From the NCBI GenBank assembly GCA_963822825.1, contig CAWGIW010000007.1, positions 147,161-211,160 of the forward strand: 64,000 nucleotides of DNA. Reading direction: 5' to 3'. Source of the stretch: JAWWPY01 sp963822825 (lineage in GTDB: Bacteria; Actinomycetota; Actinomycetes; Streptosporangiales; Streptosporangiaceae). The notes beneath the pieces are model-generated. The model was not told the DNA's origin. It worked only from the letters and a program-made list of their open reading frames with translations, and searched no databases. This document shows positions 56,355 through 64,000 of this stretch, piece by piece. The translations under genes were made by a program, and so were the position numbers. The stretch's first letter is position 1, and every line of letters starts with the position of its first letter.

Positions 56355-56669
56355 GTGAAGGTTGAGGCTCCGCGGCGTGCCGTCACACTGGACGAGGTAC
56401 GCGCGCACCGCGAGGTGATCAAGCGGCTCGGTGAGCGCTTCGGCGTGCGCAACATCCGGGCCTTCGGATCCGTCGCCCGCGGCGAGGCCACCCCCGACAG
56501 CGACCTGGACCTGCTAGTCGACGTTGAGCGGGGCCATGGCTACTTCGACATGGCCGGGTTCGCCCTGGGTGTCGAGGACGAACTCGGCGTGATGACTCAG
56601 GTAGCGACGCCGGGTGGGCTGAAGCTCCGGATCCGCGACCGCGTGCTCCGGGAGGCCGTCGCCCTGTGA
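56355..56669 (+). CDS. mntA: MntA-type nucleotidyltransferase antitoxin
   Basis: A 104-residue minimal nucleotidyltransferase with the motif GSVARGEATPDSDLDLLVDV (GS-x10-D-x-D). In the MntA/HepT type VII systems the antitoxin adenylylates a tyrosine of the HEPN toxin. GTG 56355 follows GGAGG at 6 nt. The stop overlaps the toxin start (GTGA), so the two are made together. Confidence 0.9.
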   Translation: MKVEAPRRAVTLDEVRAHREVIKRLGERFGVRNIRAFGSVARGEATPDSDLDLLVDVERGHGYFDMAGFALGVEDELGVMTQVATPGGLKLRIRDRVLREAVAL

Positions 56670-57007
56670 GGCGTGACGACGAGCGGCTGGCCGACATCAT
56701 TGAAGCCGCCGACAAGATCGCCGTCCGGGCCGCCAAAGGCCGGGCCGCGTTCGACGCTGACGAGGATACCCAGATCGTCCTGGTCCACCTGATCCAGGTG
56801 ATCGGGGAGGCCGCCGCCGGGCTGTCCGATGAGTTCATCTCCCAGCACCCCGAAGTGCCCTGGCGTCAGATCATCGCGACCCGTAACCGCGTCGTGCACG
56901 GTTACTTCGAGGTCGATCTCGACATCCTGTGGGACGTGGCGATCATTGACGTACCCGAACTATCCAGCCAGGTTCGCCGGATCCAATCCGACCTTCCACA
57001 AGAGTGA
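56666..57007 (+). CDS. hepT: HepT-type HEPN RNase toxin (DUF86)
   Basis: A 113-residue helical HEPN protein with the catalytic R-x4-H-x-Y motif RNRVVHGY (about residues 73-80), including the tyrosine that MntA-type enzymes modify. It is expected to cleave tRNA or mRNA when free of antitoxin. GTG 56666 overlaps the mntA stop. Intact and in frame, in a neighbourhood where the relaxase has decayed. Confidence 0.9.
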   Translation: MRRDDERLADIIEAADKIAVRAAKGRAAFDADEDTQIVLVHLIQVIGEAAAGLSDEFISQHPEVPWRQIIATRNRVVHGYFEVDLDILWDVAIIDVPELSSQVRRIQSDLPQE

Positions 57008-57044
57008 TCCGGGCAGCAACCGAACCCTGTGCTTACGATGCCCG

Positions 57045-57135
57045 GATACCGGGGTCTGAGCACGGCGTCATCGCCTTGGTCTGGCGCGGCTGGGCGCGCT
57101 TCGGGCGGGGCTGCGGCTGGCGTGCGGGTCGGTGA
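57045..57135. repeat. Direct repeat B flanking the MntA/HepT module
   Basis: Second copy of the roughly 90-bp repeat described at 56195-56285, at about 80% identity over its best 60 bp. It begins just after the hepT stop and covers the last codons of the relaxase remnant. Confidence 0.75.
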
Positions 57136-58836
57136 GGCTCGGCTCAGCTGGTAGCGGCGCCCGGGCCGGAGTCGGCATCGGGAAATCGTGACGGGCGGCA
57201 TCTCCCGGCCTCCGGGCGGTCCGGGTCTGGCCCGGCCGGACTGGTATGCCCAGCGCGGCGGCGCCTGCCCTCGTCTGGCTGAGGCTGGCGTAGAGGTGCT
57301 CGGCCGCCTGTCTCGCCGCAGCGGCCTGCGCCGCGTGCTGCTGCGCCTGGCGCAGCTCGCCGACCGCCGTGGCCAGGCTGACGAGATTCGCGGCCAGGCG
57401 AGACCGCCGCGGGCATGGTGCCATCGGTGTCGTGGCCGACCATCGCCAGCAGCCGCGCGGCGGCGCGCAGCCTGTCCCCCTCGCTGGTCCGCTGCGGGAT
57501 CTTCCCGTAGGCCATCCGGGCCGCGCGGTCGTAGCTGTCTGCGGCGCGGCGCAGCGCCGGGTCCCGGATCGCTCGGGCCGTCGCATGGAACGTGGCGGCC
57601 GCCGCCCAGGCCGCATCGGCGGCCGCGGCCGGATCGTTCTCCGGCGCTGCGCCGGATGTGCTCCGCGGCCGTCAGCGGCCTGGCGGGCGGCGTGCCGGTA
57701 GAACGCCTCGCGTTCCGGTGCGGTGAACCGGAACGATCCGGCCGCGCGGGGCGGCGCCGGTGCGGTCCTGCTTCCAGCCGGCGGCGCAGCTGCGGCAGGG
57801 TCAGCCCGTCCGCCAGCCGACCTCCCCCGTACCACCGGGGTGCCCGTCCTGGCCGTGTGCCCGGGGAGCGCGACGGCGTACCCGGTGACCTCGCCCGGGT
57901 TGATCTCGCTGAACCGGAGCCGCACCAGGACGCCGGCCTCCCGCAGACGGGCGAAGAACCCGGCCTCGTCCTGGGCCTGCTCCGCTGCGGCGGTGACCCT
58001 GTTCCGAAGCACGGCGCGGGCCATCACGCCGTGCAGCGGCTGCCCGAGGTGCTCCCTCGGCTGGCCCGGCCCAGCGGGCCCGCAGCTTCGGCAGCGTGAG
58101 GTCGGCGGCGAGCTTCCCGCCGCCGTACCAGACGATCCCGCCGTCCTTGGTGGTGTGGTCCGGCAGGCCGACCGCGTATCCGGTGACCTCGCCTGGGTTG
58201 ATCGTGCTGTACCGCTTGCGCACGAGGACCCCGGCTTGCTCCAGCCGGGCGAAGAACTCCTGTTCCGTGCTCGCCCCGGCCGCCGCGGTGCACACGTCCC
58301 GGCGCAGGGTCACGCGGGGCGCCTCGCTCCATCCGCGCCGGGCCGCCTGCTCCGTCTCGGCGCGGGCGGGCCGCTTGGCGGCGGTGCGGTCCGCCGGAGC
58401 CGTGGACCGCAGCCCGAACCGGCGCTTCGGCGTCCTGGCAGGCCTCCCGCACCCGGTAGAAGTCGTTCCAGGTCTTGACCCGGCCGCCGTCCTGGCGGGC
58501 CAGCGTCGCCACGATATGGATGTGATCCGGGGCGTGCCGGACCGCGACCCACCGCACCCCGGAATCGTCCCCCTCCGGTGCGACCCGGTCCGGTCCATGA
58601 TCCCGGCCGGCGACCTGGCCCCACTCGGCATCGGACAGCATCCGGTCCTCCGGCGCGGCCCGGACCGAGCAATGCCAGACCGGCTTGGCGCAGCACCCGG
58701 GGCGAGGGCCAACGGCTGACCGAGCAACCCGGTCAGCGCCGCAGATCCCGCGTCCGTCCGGACGCAGATCCGGCTCCAGCTCCCGCGGATCGCCGAACCC
58801 GGCGACCAGGTGCGGGTCGGTATGCTCCTCTCTTCT
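57068..58836 (-). pseudogene. Decayed mobilisation relaxase (MobA/VirD2-like)
   Basis: Pieces in all three frames match actinobacterial relaxase/mobilisation nucleases: REEHTDPHLVAGF, PVWHCSVRAAPEDRMLSDAE, the metal-binding HIHIVATLARQDGG, KTWNDFYRVREACQDAEA, then two tandem copies of a domain (FFARLEQAGVLVRKRYSTIN..NPGEVTGYAVGLP and FFARLREAGVLVRLRFSEIN..NPGEVTGYAVALP), then a coiled coil. At least four frame changes occur, and the N-terminal part that should precede REEHTDPHLV is missing at about 58836, so this copy cannot be functional. It marks a former integrative or mobilisable element. Confidence 0.75.
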
Positions 58837-58981
58837 CTGGGAGTCAGCACGTCGCGAATCGGGCATTCTCGCGTTGTGCCAGTTCATGACTAGAGCCGAT
58901 AGCTGCTTATCGCGCAACAGGTGTAGCGCGCGTGTCGTGCGGCGGTGCTGGGCTGCTGGGGATGGTGGGCGGCGTAACCGC

Positions 58982-59545
58982 TTATGTGCGCGGGTCGCTG
59001 ACTGTTGCGGGTGGCCCTGATGTCCATTTTTTTCCTCGCGGGGGGACGGTCACGCGGCGGCCGCGGTATCGGGCCGCGGCCTCAGGGCTGGGGGTCTGAA
59101 GGTCCAAGACGACGCACGGGCAGCATGGGCAAAGGCTGGCGCCGGTGACGCTGGCGACATCGACGATGAAGCCGCTGACCGTTGCGATGGCGGTGTGCCC
59201 GACGAAGCTGAGCCCGGTGCCGAGGCTCATGTCGTTCCACGCTCCCCGCCAGCAGTCTCGTCGCTGTGCGGCGGGAAGGGCGAGGCTCTTCTCCTGGTGC
59301 CATCCGGCGAAGGCACGGCCGTAGTGAGGGTTCTGGTCCGGACCGAACTTGCCTAGGTGCACGGCGATGTCGCCGGCGGCGATCGTTGTGAAGAGGACCG
59401 ATGCGGCCGTCTCCAGCGAGTGCGCGTAGATGCCCGTGCGGCTAGGCGGTGCCGCTAGGACCGCGGCGTCCCTCAGCTTGGCGACCGCATGCTCGCCTAT
59501 GCAAAGTTCACTGGCTGCCTGGGCTTGCGGGGTCACTGCCATCAT
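58982..59545 (-). CDS. Unknown 187-residue protein with CPCCPC motif
   Basis: ATG 59545 or 59542. Mostly helical-looking sequence with HSLETAASVLFTTIAAGDIA, GWHQEKSLALPAAQRRDCWR, SFVGHTAIATVSGFIVDVAS and a cysteine cluster CPCCPC near residue 140, then a basic tail. No family is recognised. It lies downstream of the tnpABC operon in the same orientation, with a perfect 12-bp palindrome 10 bp before the start. Composition looks coding. Confidence 0.6.
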   Translation of the reverse strand: MMAVTPQAQAASELCIGEHAVAKLRDAAVLAAPPSRTGIYAHSLETAASVLFTTIAAGDIAVHLGKFGPDQNPHYGRAFAGWHQEKSLALPAAQRRDCWRGAWNDMSLGTGLSFVGHTAIATVSGFIVDVASVTGASLCPCCPCVVLDLQTPSPEAAARYRGRRVTVPPRGKKWTSGPPATVSDPRT

Positions 59546-59555
59546 GCCGACATGC

Positions 59556-59585
59556 TACCCCATTGCAGGTTTATGCAATGGGGTA
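59556..59585. promoter_or_regulatory. Perfect 12-bp inverted repeat upstream of the unknown gene
   Basis: Arms TACCCCATTGCA (59556-59567) and TGCAATGGGGTA (59574-59585) with spacer GGTTTA. It lies 10 bp upstream of the start codon and about 105 bp beyond the tnpC stop. Its symmetry suggests an operator or a recombinase/terminator structure; there is no U-run. Confidence 0.7.
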
Positions 59586-59690
59586 TGTGTCTCATGACGG
59601 GCCTCGCCTGACCGGCAGAGCCCGGGTGCATCCAGCGGCGGGCGAGGCCGACGCGGCGCTTCTGGCGGCCTGCCGGTTGCGGGCGCCCGT

Positions 59691-60245
59691 TCACGGTTCG
59701 CGTCCCGGGCGGGCGTTCCTGCGCGGGACGGCGTTGAGCTGGGCGATCAGCTCGCGGTTGGCGGCGCGGGCGGCGTCGAGCTCCTCGCCGCGTTCCTCGT
59801 GCCGGCGGGTGATCTCGATGACTTCCTGCTCGAGCTCGGTGATGCGCCGCTTGAGCTTGCCGATGTCCTCAGGTGTGCCGAGGCCGGACTCGCGCCATGC
59901 CTGCTCGCCGAGCATCTGCGACAGCTTGGCCTCCAGTTGGCGGGTCCGGGCGGCCTGGCGGGCTATCTGGCCCTGGGCGTTGGCCAGGTCGGCCTGCAGC
60001 GATGCCCGGCTGGCGGCGGGGCCGCCGTTCTCGGCGGCGGCGGGGCGCTCCTGGGCGAGGTGAACCTGGGCGAGCAGGTCGGCGTGCCGGTAGAGGAACG
60101 TGCGGTCAACCCTGGCGGCCCGGGCTATGGCAGACACGCTCAGTTCCCCGCCATTGCCGCTGGTCTCGTTGATCGCCTTGATGACGCGCTGCCGGCGGCG
60201 AGCGGAGTCGGTCCGCCGCCCCCGGGTCATCGGCGTGACGGTCAC
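59691..60245 (-). CDS. TnpC-like accessory protein (DUF6262 type)
   Basis: About 184 residues. N-terminal helix-turn-helix (LSVSAIARAARVDRTFLYRH) followed by a long coiled coil (LQADLANAQGQIARQAARTR; IGKLKRRITELEQEVIEITR). This architecture is typical of the third gene of Tn554-like modules, where TnpC is thought to set orientation and efficiency of transposition. GTG 60245 overlaps the tnpB stop; ATG 60230 is an alternative start. Confidence 0.8.
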   Translation of the reverse strand: MTVTPMTRGRRTDSARRRQRVIKAINETSGNGGELSVSAIARAARVDRTFLYRHADLLAQVHLAQERPAAAENGGPAASRASLQADLANAQGQIARQAARTRQLEAKLSQMLGEQAWRESGLGTPEDIGKLKRRITELEQEVIEITRRHEERGEELDAARAANRELIAQLNAVPRRNARPGREP

Positions 60246-62729
60246 GCGCCACGCTCCGCCCGGATGTCGGGCAGTGCCTGGCGGACCTTCGGCATGCCCA
60301 GGCTGGTGATCCGGGACCGGCCGCGGCGCACGGTCGCGACGGCGTCCTCGATCTGGCCGCGCTCGTCGCCGGTGAGGTCGTCCAGGTCGCCTTTCATCCG
60401 CTCGATGAGCAGGCGGACGCGGGTGATCTCGTTGTCTGATGGGGTGGCCTCGGCCCTGGCCCACTCGTCGGCGTCCACGGCCGCCCGCAGCTTTTCCCGG
60501 TGCCGCAGCAGGTCCGCGAGGTAGCGTTCGAGGTCGGGCAGGTAGGAGATGTCGGTCTGGAAGTGGCCGCAGCCGATGCAGCGGAACCGCAGCGGGCAGT
60601 CGCACCCGTCGGCGGCGACGTTGGACGGCTCGGAGCAGCCCCCGTAGGGGACGGCGACCTCGCCGACCGCCCGCCGCTGGCGCTCGGAGGCCAGCAGCGC
60701 CCCGGCCTGCCGCCAGACGCGGTTGCCGTGCCGGTCGAACTGCATCGCCGTCACCCGGTCAACAGCCTCGCGGCGCCGCCCGGCACCGACGCGGTAGTAG
60801 CCCTGAGTGGTGGTGACATGGCGGTGGTTCATCAGTTCCTGCAGCACCGTGACGTCAACGCAGGCGTCCGCGTGCCGCTGGGCGTAAGTATGCCGGTAGG
60901 CGCGGGGGATGATCTTCTCTTTGCTGAAGGGCAGCATCCTGGTCACCTGCCTGCCGCCGTCGTCCACGGCGGTCGGGACGGCGACGTCGGGAAGCCCGTC
61001 GGCCCAGGCCCGGTGACAGGCCGAGATCAAGTTGTCGGCCATGGGCGAGCAGCAGGCGGGGTTCTTGATCGGGGCCGGGATGAGCCGCAGCTGGGAGTCC
61101 GGGGTGCCCGGGAACCGGGCCCGGGTCCGTTCCTGCTGCGCGGTGATGACCGCGGCGGTCGCGGCGGCGATGGGAAGCCTGCGTCCGTTGCGGTGGGCCT
61201 TGTGGTTGTCGTAGATCAGGACGGGCTTGCCGTCCGGGTCGGTTTCCAGGCAGTCCAGCATGAGGCTGGCGACCTCGTCCGGCCGGCGGCCGGTGTCCAT
61301 CAGCAGCTCGACCGCCACGCGGACCTCTCTGGTACTGCTGGCTTCCAGCCGGTCGAGATGGCTGGTCAGGACCCGCATCACCTCCGCTGGCAGGTCCTTT
61401 CCCGCGGTGTCCTCTTCCTCTGGCTCGTCCGGGACGTCCTCCGGCAGGACCGTGAAGTCATCCGGCAGGCCGTGCAGCGGCTGGCCCTCGCGGGTCAGGC
61501 CGATCGACCGGCACCGGCCGAGGACCATGCGGGCGCAGCGGGCGAAGGTCCACCTCATGTGCTCGCTGATCTGCCCCTGCCCGGCGAGGAAGGCCATCCG
61601 GTTGCAGAACGCGGTCATGTCCTCGCGGCCCAGCGCGCCGATGACGTCGCCGTGGTCGGCGCGCTGCAGGCGCAGGCTCTCCGACAGGTGCCCGATCGAG
61701 CTGACCTTCCGCTGGGCCGTGTTCGAGACGCTGTCGCCTCGGCGGCGCGGAAGGTCGTCGAACGCCCACCGCTTGACGGCCTCGCGCAGCCACGGCTGGC
61801 TGATCCCGGTGAACGCCAGGCGGCCGCAGTGGCCGAACGCGAACAGGTCCTCGTTCTTGTGCCGTTCGGTTTCCGGGGTCATCTCCCGGCGGCGCACTGA
61901 CCTGAGGAAAGAACCTCCAGCTCTACCTGGTACTGGGGCTTCGCGGTCAGGGCCACGTCGGCGATGGGCGCGGCCCCTTCGCGGCGCAGCAGGTCGCAGT
62001 AAGGGCGGAAGTAGACCTGGGTCGTCTTGACGTCCGCCCTGACGCGTTCCTGAGCCCGTAGAGAACCTCGGCGACGACGAGCGGCGGAAGGCCGCGCAGG
62101 CTGACCCGGGCTCCCTCCGCAACGGCCGGCACCGTCCGCTGCCAGGCCTCAATGTCCAGGTCCGGGTCGATCTTCCTTGCCATGCCGAGGCGCTGGGCGT
62201 GCTGGTGGCAGTAGGGCCTGCGGGCCGTCCGGTCGCGGGTGCAGGCAGCGGCCCCGCACGGCCCGAACGAGGGCAGTGGGACCACGCCGGGATGAGCCAG
62301 GAACTCCTCCAGCGGCAGGCGGAGGACGTTCGCCCACTGGTAGGCATGCGCGCAGCACAGGTGCCCCCGGACCGGCTCCGAGGGCCGCCCGCACCCGCCG
62401 ACAGCGCACGGCACCACGCCCCTGCCCCGCCTAACGGGCCGGGGGATAGCGCAGAACGCGGCAAGGGACAGGCCCGCCGCACCCGCCCGCCTGTCCTGGC
62501 AGGCCAGGCAGAGCCCGCTGCGCGACTGCGCGCTCGTGCGGCAGCCCGAGACCGCGCACTCCGTCCATCCGAGCAGCGGGTGACCACGCGGGAAGGTCAC
62601 GGTCTGCCGGGCCGGGTCCCAGCTCATCACCGCCAGGAACTCCTCGTCGACCGCTTCCCAGACCCTGGCGGCGAGGTCGTCACCGCCGCCAGGGACGGCG
62701 GGCAGCCCGGCCGCCGCCAGCGCCGTCAC
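60242..62729 (-). CDS. TnpB-like tyrosine recombinase with zinc knuckles (two frame breaks)
   Basis: From GTG 62729 three Cys/His knuckles are visible: CAVSGC..LCLAC, CAVGGC..LCCAH and CGAAAC..YCHQH. After breaks near 62043 and between about 61950 and 61885 comes the recombinase part (from MTPETERHKNEDLFAF): Arg in MDTGRRPDEVASLMLDCLE, His/Arg in YRHTYAQRHADA, and the nucleophile Tyr in HRHVTTTQGYY. A C-terminal Cys-rich region (GGCSEPSNVAADGCDCPLRF, then RCIGCGHF) is usual for TnpB of this group. It could alternatively be two genes, the second starting at ATG about 61881. Confidence 0.8.
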
Positions 62730-63871
62730 CGGGACTCCTCCGTCTCGCGGGGCAGGGGCACCCGCTCCACCGCGGCCCGCAGGCGCGCCGCACCCGGGTG
62801 GATGTAGACCTGCGAGGACGAGGGACTCGCGTGCCCGAGGAGCTGCTGGATCTCATCCAGCAGCGCGCGGGCCTCGGCCAGGTTGCTACCGAACGCATGC
62901 CGACCCTGATGCGGCGTGACCGCCCTGGCCAGGCCCGCCCGCGCGGACAGCGCCTCGAACAGCTCGCCGATCGCCTCCGGGGTCACCGGCCTGCCCAGCG
63001 GCGAGCGGAACGGTCACCAGCAGGAAATCGCTGTCCCGCGCGGCCGGGCATTGGTGCCGCTCCACCTGGTACTGGTCGGCCGCCTGGACGACCAGGAAGT
63101 CCAGCGGGACCACCCGCGCGTGCCGGGACTTCGCCCATGCCCGGTTGACGTTCTCGCGGCGGATCACGTGCAGGTGCGCGCCCCCGGTGCCGCAGCCGAA
63201 GACCCGGTTGTCGGGCAGCAGGTGCAGGTCGCTGCGGCGCAGCCCGGCGGCTTCGCCGCGCCGCAGGCCGGCCCGGGACAGCAGCAGCACGATCAGCCGG
63301 TCCCGTGCCGACAGGCACGCGCCGAGCAGGGCGACGATCTCCTCGTCGGAGGCCCGGTTCACGGGGCTGTCCGGCTCCTTCACCTGGTGCCGGGCCCGCA
63401 TCCGGTAACGCAGGGCCGTGCTCTCGCCCTGGGCCGCCAAGGGCAGGCTCCGGGTATCGGCCACCTCGAACAGCTGGGAGATCACCCACTGCGGTGCCTC
63501 CCCGCCGTTCACCGCGAACACCAGGAACCCCCGGGTAGCAACCAGGACCCGGTTGACCCGCCGCTCGCCCCTGGCAGGCCTGGCACCCGGACCCGGCACC
63601 ACCGTCCCGCCTTCTGCAGGCGTGTACTTCAGCCACGTCATGAACAGGCCGATGCTGTCGGCCGCCTCGCGCCAGTCCCGGCCCGTGGCCGGCGCCACCG
63701 CAGGAACAGCGCGATCGCGCCCGCGTACGCCTTCGTAGTCAACTCGGCCCGGTCCCGCCCGAACCTCAGCTCCCGCAGATACCGGTCAGCGACCGGCACC
63801 ACGTCCATCGCCTCATCAAGCACCGTCCAGTAACGGCTCCCCGACGGCATCTGCACCCGAAACGGCCGCAA
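62726..63871 (-). CDS. TnpA-like tyrosine recombinase (two frame breaks)
   Basis: N-terminal SAM-like core-binding domain (RYLRELRFGRDRAELTTKAY; GLFMTWLKYTPAEGG) and catalytic domain with LSRAGLRRGEAAGLRRSDLH (Arg), HQGRHAFGSNLAEAR (H-x2-R), LLGHASPSSSQVYIHP (Tyr nucleophile). Breaks near 63695 and 63010. The start is unclear: TTG 63871, GTG 63856 or ATG 63850. Its stop overlaps the tnpB GTG. Confidence 0.8.
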
Positions 63872-64000
63872 CCGCCCACCCCCGCGTCTCTCTGACCAGC
63901 AACAAGACGCAACAGAACTACACCGCCCGGGAACCGATGTTAAGCAGGCTCGCCGTAAGTCATTACAACATCACGCTACGGCTCTGAAAATCCCAAAGAA
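63872..64000. other. Sequence upstream of tnpA at the window edge
   Basis: Lower in GC than the adjacent genes. No gene is visible. The tnpA promoter and one end of the element would be expected here or just beyond the window; GATGTTAAG at about 63934-63942 is noted but cannot be assigned. Confidence 0.35.

Larger units (their letters stand above)
59691..63871 (-). mobile_element. Tn554-like recombinase module tnpA-tnpB-tnpC
   Basis: Three overlapping genes in the order expected for Tn554-type elements: two tyrosine recombinases (62726-63871 and 60242-62729) and a small DNA-binding TnpC/DUF6262 protein (59691-60245). Each junction is a GTGA-type overlap. Element ends are not identified; Tn554-type transposons lack terminal inverted repeats. 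The cargo, if any, would lie to the left. Confidence 0.75.

Overview
The window is from a very high-GC, sporulating actinomycete. The evidence is GC-rich third codon positions and GTG/TTG starts, an SsgB-type sporulation protein, a phosphatidylinositol/PimA lipid cluster, PdxS/PdxT, a SARP-type regulator, and a gene order that matches the conserved Streptomyces/Mycobacterium block (pheST, infC operon, aroE-mltG-ruvX-alaS, rarA, relA-apt-secFD-yajC, ruvBAC, yebC-pdxT, pimA-pgsA, thrS). The genus cannot be fixed from this sequence; a Streptosporangiales/Catenulisporales/Trebonia-like lineage would fit.

Layout. 1-5 kb is an accessory patch: the 5' part of an XRE-SARP-NB-ARC-TPR regulator, a divergent promoter with three TGACAGC heptamers, a secreted six-cysteine protein of unusually low GC, a strong terminator and two small two-helix membrane proteins. 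4.8-13.9 kb is the translation block on the minus strand: pheT, pheS, a PAS histidine kinase, a TrmH-type methyltransferase, rplT, rpmI, infC with an attenuated leader, then aroE. 13.9-24.2 kb holds mltG, ruvX, alaS, two small conserved proteins, rarA, aspS and a metallo-beta-lactamase-fold hydrolase. 24.4-26.5 kb has a membrane-anchored cyclophilin and a DUF349 coiled-coil protein on the plus strand. 26.5-37.3 kb is relA, apt, secF, secD, yajC, ruvB, ruvA, ruvC, yebC, pdxT. 37.7-43 kb has an orphan Clp N-domain protein, pdxS, a LemA-like protein and pimA, acyltransferase and pgsA. 43-50.3 kb has an EF-G2-like GTPase, a HIT hydrolase, thrS, an L,D-transpeptidase and CorA. 50.5-56.1 kb has four tRNA genes, ssgB, pabC, hutH and a divergent ArsR/DinB pair. 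56.3-64 kb is accessory: a MntA/HepT toxin-antitoxin pair flanked by diverged direct repeats, a decayed mobilisation relaxase, an unknown gene with a large palindrome in front, and a Tn554-like tnpA-tnpB-tnpC recombinase operon.

How genes work together. The core is translation and stress physiology: Phe-, Ala-, Asp- and Thr-tRNA charging, IF3/L35/L20, and RelA sensing uncharged tRNA. It also holds protein export (SecDF-YajC), recombination repair (RuvABC, RarA, RuvX), PLP synthesis (PdxST) and PIM lipid synthesis. Many genes are translationally coupled by ATGA/GTGA overlaps.

Caution. About thirty single-base indels interrupt otherwise well conserved genes, including essential ones (aspS, secD, ruvB, pgsA, mltG). 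They are spread through the window and look like consensus errors rather than decay. I therefore annotate these as genes with the frame breaks stated; only the relaxase remnant is called a pseudogene.
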